From: Actinernus sp. WN-2022
Lineage: Eukaryota; Cnidaria; Anthozoa; Actiniaria; Actinernidae
Length of the DNA stretch: 64,000 nt
Reading direction: 5' to 3'
NCBI GenBank assembly: GCA_030867875.1
Contig: JAOWCC010001634.1
Location: 56,965,860 to 57,029,859, forward strand
Shown: positions 45,054 through 56,955 of the stretch, one piece after another
Position numbering within the stretch: the first letter of the stretch is position 1
How the letters are laid out: the number at the start of each line of letters is the position of its first letter
Notes under the pieces: generated by a model
The model's database searches: none
What the model was told of the DNA's origin: nothing
Seen by the model: the letters and a program-made list of their open reading frames with translations, nothing else
Translations under genes and position numbers: made by a program

Positions 45054-45278
45054 CTTGAATTCCGCGGTGAAAGAGACTGGGCGAGAGTCACATCGAGTTA
45101 AGTTAGCGTCGGGCGCCATCTTAGAATACGACGGTGTGACAATGTAAGAAAATCGTCTTCATCCTTGGTCATCCTTTCGTATTTGCAAATTTATTTATCC
45201 TGTAATTTACTCTCAGATGTTGCTTTTCAATTCTAGGACAGTATTTTTAAGATCCCTTGTTTCTTACGGTTTCTAATC
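45040..45278. promoter_or_regulatory. bidirectional promoter between EEF2KMT and RNPS1
   Basis: The two start codons (45053 minus, 45279 plus) are 225 bases apart and point away from each other. The minus strand has AAGATGGCGGC (45056-45046), the YY1 consensus often found over start sites of housekeeping genes, and a second AAGATGGCGCC at 45122-45112. The region is more GC-rich than its flanks and no TATA box is evident. Confidence 0.75.
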
Positions 45279-45442
45279 ATGGATTCTTTTAGGGGTCGAC
45301 GCAGTCGCTCGCGGTCGCCGGCACGTCGTGGAAAGCAGAAAGACAAGGTAAAGAGAACAAATAGTACTCGAGGACGAAGTCCTGTACGTAAAGACAAGTC
45401 AAAGGATAAGCCAGCAAAGAGAAAGACTTCTTCTTCTAGCAG
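45279..45442 (+). CDS. RNPS1: RNPS1 exon 1
   Basis: ATG in TAATCATGG context. Donor AGCAG/GTTTGT, phase 2, after the KRKTSSSS run. Confidence 0.9.
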
Positions 45443-48400
45443 GTTTGTTAAAGTCTACTGACTCTCTAAGAAACTGGACAAGACGTTGCCATAATATTAT
45501 TTCAATTTAGTCTCGGATCAAGTCAAGTGTACAGTATGTTGCCCTAATTCCGGCCGGTTTTTGCATTTATCATTATAACTTACCTTAGAATAAAAGCATT
45601 GATCAGGAAATTTCCCACGAGATTAGCTTATTCCTTCATTACCGTAACCCTATTGTAAAGTTTTGATTCGTTTTACTTCACGATTTAACCAAGTTATTTC
45701 TAAAAATATTGTTCAAATTGGGGTTGCCCTAATTCCGGCCGATAAGAATAAAGATGTGGCGATATTTTCTTGGCTTATTTCAACTAGAAACTCCTGTGGC
45801 TGCTTGTCAAGGTAGTTGAGATGAAAAAATATGAATCAGGATCCCTGTATTACAACAACTGCGCCCACAATGACGACTGCTGACTTGTTCGCTCAATCGC
45901 TCATCTTTGGATATTGCAAAATGGTTCGCATTGTCATTTTGAATGCGGTGGTGAAGGGCTATCATGAATTTCAGATATGCCCACCTGTTTCTATGACCCT
46001 CAGTGTAACGAGAGTACGGCAATAAACACGATAATAACACTTGTTTACAGTTTAGTATGGGCTCCAAAATTAGAAACCATACCGCCATGCCGGAATTAGG
46101 CACACCAAACGAAAATACAGGTGGACTTTCAATTGAAGTTGCACTCCGTAATTTGAAACCGTTCAGACTAATTTTTCCTCTCAGAACTGAGGTAATCTTT
46201 AGAGTTTCATCTTTGCCAAAAATCAACATTTCACATACCCTACTTAGCAAGAAAACGTTTCTGTTTCTTTATTACCTAATTCAAAGTGCAGTCAAAAGAC
46301 ACACTTGGAGAAATTGAGACTCAACTACCTTTACAAAAGCTTGGATTTTCCCGCCTAAAAGACGACAGGAAGCCCACAACAATAGTTTGCGAAAGCAAAC
46401 TAATCAATAATTTATCGGATTGTGTCATTTGTTATTTATTTATAGTTTACAGAGTTTCAAATACAAAGTGGCTGGAATTGGGACCAGCCGGAATTAGGGC
46501 AACATACTGTAGTGGTTAATTACAACTCCAAGTCCAATCGAAAATTTCTTATTGAGAATCGCTACAAAATCTAACATTTTAGAACGACAAAGCTCCACAT
46601 GATCTTGCCATCCCCTGTCAATATTTGGGGATTTTGTCGTTCTAAAATTTTTGATTTTCTTGAGATTCTCTACCCTGCACGTAGAGCCTTATTTTCTTTG
46701 GTTTTCTAATCTCCTTCCAGGGAGAGCGAAGAAAATAAGACTCAGCCGTATTTGTGTTTCAATCACATTGAGCATGCATTGTGCATGCAAACTTAACAGT
46801 TTTACGACAGTAAGTTTTACAGTCACCTCTGGGTAAGGTCAGGGCAGCTTTTGCTTTGCTTGAACTTCCGCCATGAACCTGTGTTTGTATTTAGGACATG
46901 AATTTACTTCCATCACTCGTGGTTGTATAAGTGGAAATGTTGAGTTTTATTCCCAACGCATTAACGTTCAAAGCATTTCAACATTCTGGCAAAGCATTCA
47001 GAACATTTTAATGTTGGTAATATGTTGCAATGTGTTGACAATAGGCCTATTTATACATGTAGTTCTCTAACCGCATTTTTGAAAGGCGACCAAGCTTTTG
47101 GTGATACCGAGGCTGCAGTTGAGACAGCTTAGTTAGAGCCTTGTATTTCTAGTTAGCAATCAAAAGCTATCCATATTCATAGAAAGAGGGTTTGTATCAG
47201 TGCAGGGTCAACTCCATGCTACATCTATAAAAGGTATATTGATGCAAATTCTGTTAAGTCCTCTTACATTTTCTCGTGGAGGGTCACATATTATAGGACA
47301 AAGCAACCTGAACTTCAGAATTGCCATCTTTCTTGTTAAATTAAAAGAACTTCTTTCAGTGCTAGTCAATTGTTTGTCAAACAATTGGCAACACTTGAAT
47401 ATTTAATTTGTTTGCATGTTTTCTGGCCACCTTTTTCCTGGGGTCTTTCAACCTAATGTACAAATACTAATATAATCTAAACTTTGTTTTGAATTTTCGA
47501 AAGGTCGAAAAGCTAATTGAAATTTCATTGAAACTAAGATTGACTAGGATTTAACTTTCTCTGAACACATTGATAAACTATGCAAAAAACTTGCACAGCG
47601 CATTGGCATTTTAAATAGGATTAAGTCTTGTATTCCCATAAAGCAGAGAATGTTATACTATACATTGTACCTCAGTAATTAAGCCAGTAATACCCTATGC
47701 CAGTATAGTATGGTCCAGCTCAGTGCAGTAATAAAGATAATCTAGCTAGGGTGTTGAGGCTGTAATAAAGGGCTGTGAGAATTATTTTAGACGCCAAACC
47801 AGTCACCATCAGTTCCGTTGTTTAACAACTTAAACTGGCTACGATTTTACAAAGAAGTCAAAGTAGCCAAATGTACACTTGCCGCGTCCTTGGGCAGGGA
47901 CGTATAAACCATTGGCCTTGTCTCCTTCCTCTTCTAATCTATACGAGGGGGACGTGAAAGAACCTGTTGTGTTATTTCGAGAAAGAGTAGGGGATTGTCT
48001 CCCAACACGACAGTCTGGTATTCTGAGGTACTAACAATCACTCATGATTGTAAACTGCATGGCAGCACATTGCGCCACAATAGCAGTCCGTATCGCAAAA
48101 ATAACCAACTGAAGGTTGTGAAACACATTTGGATATATTCATATAGAATTTGCGCTATATAAATGAATACTTCTTTTTTTTACTAGATACGCAGACACAA
48201 ACTTTATTTGTCCTTCTTTTATACATGTATGTAAGACAGTAGGTGGAAGAACTTTTTCAGTCAGTACAACCAAGCTATGGAACAGTCTGCCTCTGAACTT
48301 GAGAAAGCTGCCAAATGTCCACTCATTCAAGAAATGTTATCAGAAATACTTACTGAATGAGCAGCTTTCTCTAAATCATTTTAGACCTTAACATATTTCA

Positions 48401-51400
48401 TTTTGTCTTTCTTTTAAAAATGTCTTTTTTGCAATATCTCAGATTCTAGAATTTACATTGGAACTTAAGCATTTTTATATATACATTTCTCTGGGTGGGG
48501 AGGTGGAGACTAGGGGGCTTAGCTTATTAATTTACATTTTTGCGAGGGTGAGGGGTGGAGAGTGATGGGGGGAGATGGTGACTTAGGTGTTTACATCATA
48601 TCTGTTATAGTTAGCTTATATATTTATTAAATAACTCATATGTATAGCTTTATTAGTATTAGCATTTTATATAATTGTATTGTATCATTGTAACAAGAAG
48701 CTGCATGCAGCTTGAACTCTGGCGTATCTTTTGCAATGCGGATGGGTTCATTCACCTGCGTGTTTGCCACAGTAAGAACGCACAATCAGATGCGAAATTA
48801 TGCACTGACAGTCGATCTGATAACTTCACATGAGTTAGAACACGAGTGAACACAAGTAGAACATGAGTGAACACGAATGAGGTCAAGTAAACCAGAATAC
48901 TCTTGGATAACACAGATAGCCCAAAAATACTAGGATACAAATGCTAACGAACTGATCTAAAACTCCACATGAGTCAGAACACGAGTGGACTAGTGATTCA
49001 TAAATTAATTAACAACTTATTATTATAAAAAAATATCAATAATAAAAATTGTTATTATCTTAGTTGTTTCGGGTTACCTGTGTTATCAGTGAGGTACCCA
49101 GCGCAAACCAAATTGCATCCAAATACTATGAGGATCTGATCTAGAACTCCACACGAGTACACCAGCTAGTGCTTCATCATTTAATTAACCAACATTTGCA
49201 ATTAAAAACAATTACCGTAAAGACCCGTGTATAAACCGCACCCGTAGATAAGCCACACCCCAAGTTTTGAAGTAGGGAAAAAAATTTTTTTGAAAAATAA
49301 AAAAAAAAATTAGAAAATCTTTTGTCCGAGTTCATAAACGCTTGTACTTGATGCCAAACTTCTTTAAAAAAAAAGAATAATCATTCTTTTGTTGGAGTTC
49401 ATAAACGCTCGTACAATGTACTTGAAGCAAAACTTCATCAGATTGTCATAATCATAATCGTTCCAATCTACGACCCGCGCGAAACCAACCAACCAAACTT
49501 AATTGCTTTCACTATCGCATGTCTTGACCTTTTAGATGTCTCGTTCCAATCTACGACCGTGCGAAACAACCAACCAAACTTAATTGCTTTCACTATAATA
49601 AATGATCGTTGTAAACGAGGGCTGTTTAATAAGGAACAATGAAATGTCGCTGCAGAAAGGTTTTACAGAAAAGGAAAGCACAGTGGAGAAAGTGTTGAGA
49701 GGCCCACAAGAGTATATATCTTGTCTGGAAATTAATTTACGAAGCCTCTGAAAAAACTTTCAATCCAGCGAGTGTTTGCTTCGGTTGTACGTTCCCGCTT
49801 ACATTCACTCCTTTAATACGCTCTGACTACAAGCACTCTTGTATTTTCAAGTAATTTTGTGTCCCTGGAAGGAGAATAGATGAGGAAATTTGGTTAGTTT
49901 ATGGCACAACACCATACATTTGATATCCGGTTTAATACTGAATAGAAACTTGCCAAAAATTGTCCCGCTTTGAACAACCTGAATCTCCATTACGACATTG
50001 ACAACAAACAATTGAATTCTAATTGAATACCTGCGAGCGAGAGCGTTGTGTAGTAATTTTAACAATCGTTGAATGAATTGAAGCTCATTAAAAATGTTCA
50101 TGAGTTATTCAAATCATTAACCCTTTCAGTCCCAAACACAACATTTGTTGTGTTTTACTGGTTACTTGCTTTGAGGATTTCAGTCTGGCTAAGTTGAAAG
50201 AGCAAGGCCCTGAGATTGACACACAACATAATGTATAGACAAATGATCCTACTGAACTGCATTTAGGCATATTAAAATTGAATCATTTCATCTAAATCCT
50301 CCTTTCTTTGCAGAAGTTAACTACAGTTTACATTATTTCATTTCAGAAAACAATTGTTCTCCTCAGATTCTAAACTTTCTTACAAAAATGCATGTTTCAC
50401 ATCAAATATAGGCTTTCAAGTTTCCACTAACCTCACTTTCTGTCCCTGAACACTGAAACTTGCCCAGCACCAAGCCACCATTCCATAAGCACTTCAGAGC
50501 AAGCTAAATTCAACCACTCTGACCGCAAAGCATGCCGGGAAATCCAATCCACCGGCGGCACAGCACTCCCCCATCTTTATTCTTTAAAATATAGAAGAAG
50601 TCTAAAGCCATTTCGACCTGATACCTTCATATTGGAATCAATGGCAAGTAAATATTGTCCAATATTCCAAAAAAGTTATAATAGGTGGCTCCAGACCCCC
50701 ATTTATAAAGCCCACGCTAAAGTGACAGAAGACGTCCTGGCCCATTCACGAGTGGGAAATGAGGCTCTTTCTCTGTCACAATAAACTGGCACAAACTCGG
50801 TTCTTTGAGAAAGTGTTGATTGAAGCTCTCATCAGACTTAATGATGTCCTCCAGCACTCTATAAATGGTGAAAAAGGCTTTAAAAAGCCTGAAATTCTCT
50901 GTATTCCTCCAAACAAACTTCCCGCCAGCTCCGTCAAGTAATCCACAACTGCTTTCAAAATGGCCATCTAAAAACTTTGAGCCCCCAGTATTATAGGTCA
51001 GTTGAAAATTCCATGGTAACAATGACTACAGTTTACTTAGGGGGGAGGGTTCTGTTTGGTCTAGAAATAGCTAAAAATCACTTCCAAAGACTCAGGGCTG
51101 AAAGGGTTAAATAGCCAAAATTCTCAAACATATCTCGAAAATCTCACAACAAACAAACCGTGGTGGATTGTGACGAAACTTCGGAAATTTTCAGTCAGTG
51201 TGTCAACTGATTCGCTATGCCCCCAGTGTAAACTATCGTCTATTCAGTAGAATCACTTCCCGTTTCTTATTTTTCTCCAGGGGAGTGGGGTATTTAAAAG
51301 TCTGGCATCGACAAGATCAAATCCATAATTTATCTTCCAAATGGCGGCTATGTAGTGCTCTCTGATTCTGAGCTCTGATTATCAAGCAGTTCCCGTCTCT

Positions 51401-54400
51401 TCTCGAGTAACCGTTTGCACAGACGAATGCAAAATTGGTTTTTCATGAAGCCAGTGTCTTTGTTGAAAGCTTGGTCATATCAGACGAAATTGATCTTTTG
51501 TCATTCACTTTAATTGGTTTCATCTAATTGCTTGAACTCCTTATCTGCCGTTCGCCTAGAATATCTGACCTCAGATTGTATTTCGATACCAAGGTTTGTC
51601 AAGTCGTCGTTGTTTTATCAAATTACTCATGCGGTCGTTGACCAGAAGGCGCTGTAGTTTCGCCTGAGTCAACAATACTTCCTTCATTTTATTAATTCGG
51701 TTAGAGAGACAATTGAGGCAAATTGAGTACTTCATGATGTGACGGTAGCCTTAAACACTCTAAAGCTCTCTACCGAGCATTTATCTTTCAACTAAAGGCT
51801 GCATTTTAAGACTCTGGCGGCTGCCTAGCAGCACCGGAGTAATGAGGGCTACAGGTTTCTTAGTGTTGTACACTATTATGTATTATATTATTGACCTCGC
51901 TTGAAATTCGTTTGAACTTTCACAAACTTTCGAACATAAACAAAGAAAGAAATTTGTTGAACTTTGTTTGCATTACTTTCAAGCAGAACTGACAGTAGCA
52001 GGACAAAACTACGATAATAATTAATGTACGTTTTCTAATGTTTAAGTTTGAGTTTCCCAAAGCATGATGAGAAATTGGAATGTGTCCTTGGGGTGCTAAC
52101 AGGATTTCTTTCCACCGTTATATGAATAATGCGTGAATGGTGCATGGCCTTCCTAATCCTTACAGTTCTCAAAATTTTGGTCAGCAAGGCTCTATTTCTA
52201 GGTGCATTGGCGACTAGCTGGTCACAAGGTCCAGCCCGATATGTGTACATGGATGTGCCCAGGGATGCGGCAATTTCCTTGTTTGGCTCCACCATGGGGC
52301 ATTTGAACATCTTGCTTGTTCCACCAATGACCAGGGTTGGCTGCATTGAATTGACAGGTGCAAGAGAGACATGAGAGTGTACACTTCATGCTGAAACATA
52401 CATGTATATATATCTTATTTTCCCATTCTGTTATCTTCTACATAGCTACTCATCAAGTTCTGGGAGCTCTAGCTATTCAAGTAGCTCTAGTTCAGGGTCG
52501 AGCAGTAGCAGTGGTAGCAGAAGTTCCAGTTCAAGCAGTTCTGGCTCAAGTAACTCTAGTTCCAGTAGTGATAAGAATGGTGAGTTGAACTCCTGTTTCA
52601 TTTCCCATCACCCTCTGACTTGAGATGGTGGGTTGGTTGGTCAGGCAAAACACGATGTTAGGGGGTCTGGAAACAAGTAAAGCCTGGTTACTAAGTCAGC
52701 TTGAAGACTTGTGTAAACATTTACATGTATTCTTCAACTACCTTTGCCTCTACTAGTTGTTGATTGACAATTTGCATGAGAAAAGCAAGAAACTAAAATG
52801 TGGAGAGCTCTGAAAAGAGGTGTAGTAATTATTCTTCAAACTCTTTACTTTTCCAAAAAATTGTTTCCATCGGTAAACAAAACATTTTATTGGGATGGCC
52901 TTAGTAGATCAAACCCAGTGTCTAACCAATACACCCAGCTACACTAGTTATGGTTGATGCTTTCGAGTACCATGTATGTACCATTATGGGATGGCCATAG
53001 TGGATCAAAACCCAGTGTCTGACCAATGCACCCTTCACTACATGTAGTTATGATTGATGCTTACGAGTACCATGTATAACCCAGTGTCTAACCAATACAC
53101 CCAGCTACACTAGTTATGGTTGATGCTTTCGAGTACCATGTATGTACCATTATGGGATGGCCATAGTGGATCAAAACCCAGTGTCTGACCAATGCACCCT
53201 TCACTACATGTAGTTATGATTGATGCTTACGAGTACCATGTATAACCCAGTGTGTAACCAATACACCCAGCTACACTAGTTATGGTTGATGCTTACGAGT
53301 ACCATGTATGTACCATTATGGGATGGCCATAGTGGATCAAAACCCAGTGTCTGACCAATGCACCCTACACTACATGTAGTTATGATTGATGCTTACGAGT
53401 AGCATGTATAACCCAGTGTCTAACCAATGCACCCTACACTAGTTATGGTTGATGCTTACGAGTACCATGTATGTACCATTATGAGATAGCCATAGTGGAT
53501 CAAAACCCAGTGTCTAACCAATGCACCCTACACTACATGTAGTTATGATTGATGGTTTCGAGTACCATGTATGTACCATTATGGGATGGCCATAGTGGAT
53601 CAAACCCAATGTCTAACCAATGCACCCTACACTACATGTAGTTATGATTGATGCTTACGAGTACCATGTATGTACCATTATGAGATAGCCATAGTGGATC
53701 AAACCCAGTGTGTAACCAATGCACCCTACACTACATGTAGTTATGATTGATGCTTACGAGTACCATGTATGTACCATTATGAGATAGCCATAGTGGATCA
53801 AACCCAGTGTCTAACCAATGCACCCTACACTACCTGTAGTTATGGTTGATGCTTACGAGTACCATGTATAACCCAGTGTATAACCAATGCACCCTACACT
53901 AGTTATGGTTGATGCTTACGAGTACCATGTATGTACCATTATGGGATGGCCATAGTGGATTAAACCCAGTGTCTAACCAATGCACCCTACACTACATGTA
54001 GTTATGATTGATGCTTACGAGTAGCATGTATAACCCAATGTCTGACCAATGCACCCTACACTACATGTAGTTATGATTGATGCTTACGAGTAGCATGTAT
54101 AACCCAGTGTCTAACCAATGCACCCTACACTACATACCATGTATGTACCATTATGGACATAATTAATTAATACCAGGTTCTCCACTGTTTGTCAAATCAG
54201 AAACTACTAAAGTCAAGACAGAAGTGAAGGAAGTCAAAGTAGAAGCAGCTAAAGAAGTAGTACGAGAGGCAAAGGATACCAAGGACAGGGCTTTGCCACC
54301 ACAAGACAAACCACGATCAAAGTCACCTACCCCACCACCAAGAGCTCGACCATCTCGTCGATCTCTATCTAAATCAGTGTCCAAATCACCCAGTCCGGCA

Positions 54401-54970
54401 CGGAAAGTCAAACCCAAATCAGCTTCAATATCTTCATCAGAATCACGCTCAAGATCTCGATCACCACGCAGGAGAAAGAGAAGCCCAACGCCAAGGCCAA
54501 CAAAGCTGTACATCGCTCATCTTACACGGAATGTCAACAAGGATCATGTGTTTGAGATCTTTAGTATTTATGGCCATGTGAAGGGCGTGGACTTGCCTAT
54601 GGATAGGTTTAATTACTTACCCAGAGGCTTTGCCTATGTAGAGTTTGATGAAGCGGATGATTGTGATAAAGCATTAAAGCACATGGATGGTGGCCAGATT
54701 GATGGCCAAGAAATAGCTGTACAAACTGTACTTCCGCCAAGACCCAGGGATGTACGGCCTGCCTACAGACGACCAAGTCCTCCTAGACGCAGACCGCAGC
54801 AGTGGCGCAGAACACCACCAAGGTTCAGAGGAGGCAACTTCAGGCAGTTCAGACGTTCACGCTCACCAGACTCGCCGCCTCGTAGACGGAGATCTCCGTC
54901 CCGTTCTAGGTCACGCTCTCCTCCAAGAAGGCGGCGTTACAGCAGTTCAAGCTCAAGCTCTTCACGTTGA
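45279..54970 (+). CDS. RNPS1: RNPS1 (splicing/exon-junction RNA-binding protein), three coding exons, complete
   Basis: Join of 45279-45442, 52446-52579 and 54177-54970; 363 residues. RNPS1 is a nuclear SR-like protein that promotes splicing and, with Acinus and SAP18, forms the ASAP complex on the exon junction complex; it also aids nonsense-mediated decay. Seen: a basic RS-type start (MDSFRGRRSRSRSPARR), a long poly-Ser block (56-95), a charged KVKTEVKEVKVEAAKEVV segment, an SR/SP stretch, one RRM at about 209-285 (RNP2 LYIAHL, RNP1 RGFAYVEF), and an Arg/Pro/Ser-rich tail ending in SSSSSSSSR. The RRM-then-RS tail order is diagnostic. Phases close (2, 1). Human RNPS1 is about 305 residues; the excess here is mostly serine and charged linker. 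Confidence 0.95.
45532..46509. mobile_element. Tigger/pogo-like MITE, 978 bp, TA-flanked
   Basis: Termini CAGTATGTTGCCCTAATTCC and its inverse GGAATTAGGGCAACATACTG, each preceded or followed by TA (45530-45531, 46510-46511). CAGT tips with TA duplications fit the Tc1/mariner-pogo superfamily. The terminal motif GCCCTAATTCCGGCCG is repeated subterminally near 45725 and, inverted, near 46087. No transposase inside. Confidence 0.85.
46553..46672. repeat. hairpin element, TTTTAGAACGACAAA arms
   Basis: AACATTTTAGAACGACAAAG and TTTGTCGTTCTAAAATTTTT face each other, flanked by AGAATC/GATTCT. About 120 bp, MITE-like. Confidence 0.65.
47540..48365 (+). pseudogene. decayed LINE C-terminus in RNPS1 intron 1
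   Basis: Fragments in different frames: FSEHIDKLCKKLAQRIGILN and IKQRMLYYTLYL at 47555-47675; FNNLNWLRFYKEVKVAKCTL at about 47820; then GRTFSVSTTKLWNSLPLNLR and SFKKCYQKYLL at about 48240-48355. These are in correct LINE order but interrupted by many stops, so it is older than the copy at 43975. Confidence 0.7.
50117..51110. mobile_element. piggyBac-like MITE, 994 bp
   Basis: TTAACCCTTTCAGTCCC at 50117 and GGGCTGAAAGGGTTAA ending 51110; TTAA on both sides. Interior blocks TCATCAGACTTAATGATGTC and GAGCCCCCAG-type sequence match 31405-31570. Almost the same length as the copy at 30689. Confidence 0.85.
52446..52579 (+). CDS. RNPS1: RNPS1 exon 2 (poly-serine)
   Basis: Acceptor CTTCTACATAG/CT; donor AAGAATG/GTGAGT, phase 1. 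Encodes YSSSSGSSSYSSSSSSGSSS and onward, nearly all Ser/Gly with one Arg and two Tyr. Confidence 0.9.
52905..54150. repeat. higher-order tandem repeat (98 and 69 bp units) in RNPS1 intron 2
   Basis: The unit is CCCAGTGTCTAACCAATGCA, CCCTACACTACATGTAGTTA, TGATTGATGCTTACGAGTAC, CATGTA. Long units add TGTACCATTATGGGATGGCC ATAGTGGATCAAA. Starts at 52914, 53011, 53080 and 53178 give alternating 97-98 and 69 spacing, so a two-unit higher-order period of about 167 bases. The array ends just upstream of the exon 3 acceptor. Confidence 0.92.
54177..54970 (+). CDS. RNPS1: RNPS1 exon 3 (RRM and RS tail)
   Basis: Acceptor TAATACCAG/GT. Encodes SPLFVKSETTKVKTEVKEV, the SR/SP stretch, the whole RRM (54503-54735) and the Arg/Ser tail, with TGA at 54968-54970. 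Confidence 0.95.
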
Positions 54971-55379
54971 ATGTGATATTGACTGACATTCAAGATGTCG
55001 CAGAATATTGACACTTGACTCTGAATAGTGAAGAGACAGTAGCACTAAGGTGCACTCGAGAATGCACCGTCTGTTGTATCAGCTGATTGTTCATCTTCAG
55101 TTCCTGTGACTATCAACGAAGAGTGGAATACTTCCGACTCGTTACAGCACCTCTTCAAGGAATACCATTGTTCATTCTAAAGATGACTAACATTCGCCTC
55201 CCTTTACACACTTCTAATAACTTTGATACAAGCTGCTAAGCCTGGGCCAGAACTGGAAACTTATAGTTTTTGGTTGGATCCGTGAAGTAATGTGTTGGGA
55301 GTTTTATCCTTGGCTTCCCTCTGAGTTAGATGTGACTTTTCTTTAACAAACTGAATTTGCTGCATACAACAGCTAAAAC

Positions 55380-55990
55380 TAGCCTCCGATGCAGACGTCT
55401 TGTGTGGTTCGTATCCCTTCCTCCCACACCAACGTCTGCGAACTCGAGCCACATTTTGTGTTCCATGACTTACGGATTGTTTATTTTGACCAATCAAATT
55501 GCTGATTAGGTTTTTCCCTTTAATAGCCCAAACATTAATTAATTACTTTGGGGGCCGTGGGAACACAAACACTTGATTGGCTGATTAATTTGACTTCCAT
55601 TTTTTCGTCCCCTCTCAGTCGCCTAGATAACAGAAAATAACTTAAACGCTCAGTGGTTGCCAAGTGGTCAAAAAAACGATATTAAAGTGCATAAAATTTG
55701 GACTTCCGCTATGGATTTTGAAGTTTTCAAATACCTCTAATAGAAAGATCTTCACGTCTTTCCCGTCGCCACAAATAAACACACACTACTTTGGTGGCAA
55801 GAATACTCAGTTCAGCGACTGTGAAGGTTTGTTGGGAATCTACTCGTATCGACGAGCTGTGCATTTTAATGAGCTCCCGGAAAATAAGAGCTCCTCTCTG
55901 ATTGGCTGAACAAAAAAGTGGCTCGAGTTCGCAGACGTTGGTGTGGGAGGGAGGGAAACGAATCACACAAGACGTCTGCATCGAAGGCTA
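55380..55990. mobile_element. TIR element, TAGCCTxCGATGCAGACGTC ends, in RNPS1 3' flank
   Basis: About 75-bp TIRs: TAGCCTCCGATGCAGACGTC (55380) with GTGTGGGAGGxAxxGxxACGAA inverted at 55917-55990. No clear target duplication beyond AAAC on both sides. Since the first AATAAA after the RNPS1 stop is at 56039, this element probably lies in its 3' UTR. Confidence 0.75.
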
Positions 55991-56038
55991 AAACGGCATT
56001 TTACAGGATTGATGTACATGTATAAACCAGATATGTGT

Positions 56039-56044
56039 AATAAA
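56039..56044 (+). other. candidate RNPS1 polyadenylation signal
   Basis: AATAAA followed within 10-25 bases by a G/T-rich GTGTTTTGTTTTAAGTTGTGG-type stretch. I found no AATAAA between here and the stop at 54970, which would make a 1.1-kb 3' UTR. Confidence 0.45.
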
Positions 56045-56052
56045 AGTGTTTT

Positions 56053-56222
56053 GTTTTAAGTTGTGGAACCAGTATATTCATCCATATGTTACGGTATTCA
56101 CTGATGATCGTCTTCAAGGTATGGATGGATACATGCTGAAGTTGTGTGCAACGTTGCCTGAAATTGATTTGAAAGGAGTTAAGACATGCTACATTGCCAG
56201 CAAGTTGCAGTTTGTAGTGCAG
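56053..56222 (+). CDS. possible exon of an unrecognised gene
   Basis: A protein-like stretch LWNQYIHPYVTVFTDDRLQG, MDGYMLKLCATLPEIDLKGV, KTCYIASKLQFVVQ sits between an acceptor-like TTTTGTTTTAAG and a donor-like GTGCAG/GTACCT. Composition and hydrophobic pattern look like a real folded domain, but I do not recognise it and find no partner exon with matching phase on this strand. It may be an orphan exon left by a broken gene. Confidence 0.35.
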
Positions 56223-56805
56223 GTACCTTTGCTCGTTATGAATCTTTTACTGCATAGGAACACATTTTCTACCTGACGAATATGAAATCATCTCGATTTT
56301 GACCCAAAAAGTTATGCAAAGGAGAGCGGGGGGGAGAAAGAACTCTGCCAGTGTTGAACTCTTTTTTTTATTGATATACAATGTACTACCAACCACAAAC
56401 AAAATAAGTTTTGAAACCGTTTTTTATTGGAACTGTGTACTTAGTACGGGCGAATATAACCTGTCACTATTCGAGCCTCTTGATTATCGTTGGGTTTTCA
56501 CGTCACATGGATTGTCAGGGTTGCTGGGCAACTGATTCAAGCATGACAATGAAATCATCCTACACGGCCGGCACACTTATCTTCTCTCTTCATCTAAGCT
56601 GCCAGCAGGGTAACTCATTAAGAACCCTACATCTTAGAGAGATATGCAGTCAATCACCCGTAACTTTTGGGTGGTAAGCGTCAGTTGACTATTATTTCTG
56701 GTTAAAAGCTTCTGCACGTAACCCCTTTTTCCTGGCTAAACTAGTCCCAGACTCATTCAAGTAAGAAGTAATAAGATGGCATAATTGTATTCAAAGTATG
56801 AAACC

Positions 56806-56811
56806 TTTATT
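56806..56811 (-). other. LOG-like gene polyadenylation signal
   Basis: AATAAA on the minus strand 13 bases past the stop codon, giving a very short 3' UTR. Confidence 0.55.
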
Positions 56812-56823
56812 TATGAATGATTT

Positions 56824-56955
56824 CTATGATTTTTCCGCATTTTCTGTAAGTTTGTGCAGCAGCTCCTCACAGCTGTCAGCCACTACTACTATGTCCATTG
56901 TCATAGGGTATCTTTCAGTACTCTGTATGAAGCCCTCGTCAACAGCATGATTGAT
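56824..56955 (-). CDS. LOG-like terminal exon
   Basis: Acceptor ATCAATAG/ATC, phase 0. Encodes [20 protein letters not shown] and the C-terminal [14 protein letters not shown] helix, stop TAG. Confidence 0.8.
   Translation of the reverse strand: MNHAVDEGFIQSTERYPMTMDIVVVADSCEELLHKLTENAEKS

Larger units (their letters stand above)
45443..52445 (+). other. RNPS1 intron 1 (7 kb)
   Basis: Contains a Tigger-like MITE (45532-46509), a hairpin (46553-46672), a decayed LINE (47540-48365) and a piggyBac-like MITE (50117-51110). Two parts have no recognisable content: 48400-50100 (a short AAGACCCGTGTATAAACCGC repeat at 49219 only) and 51111-52440. Confidence 0.7.

Noticed and set aside
52358..52623. 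Val/Ala-rich and Ser-rich overlapping frames as separate genes
   Set aside because: The Ser-rich frame is RNPS1 exon 2; the other is its shifted shadow.
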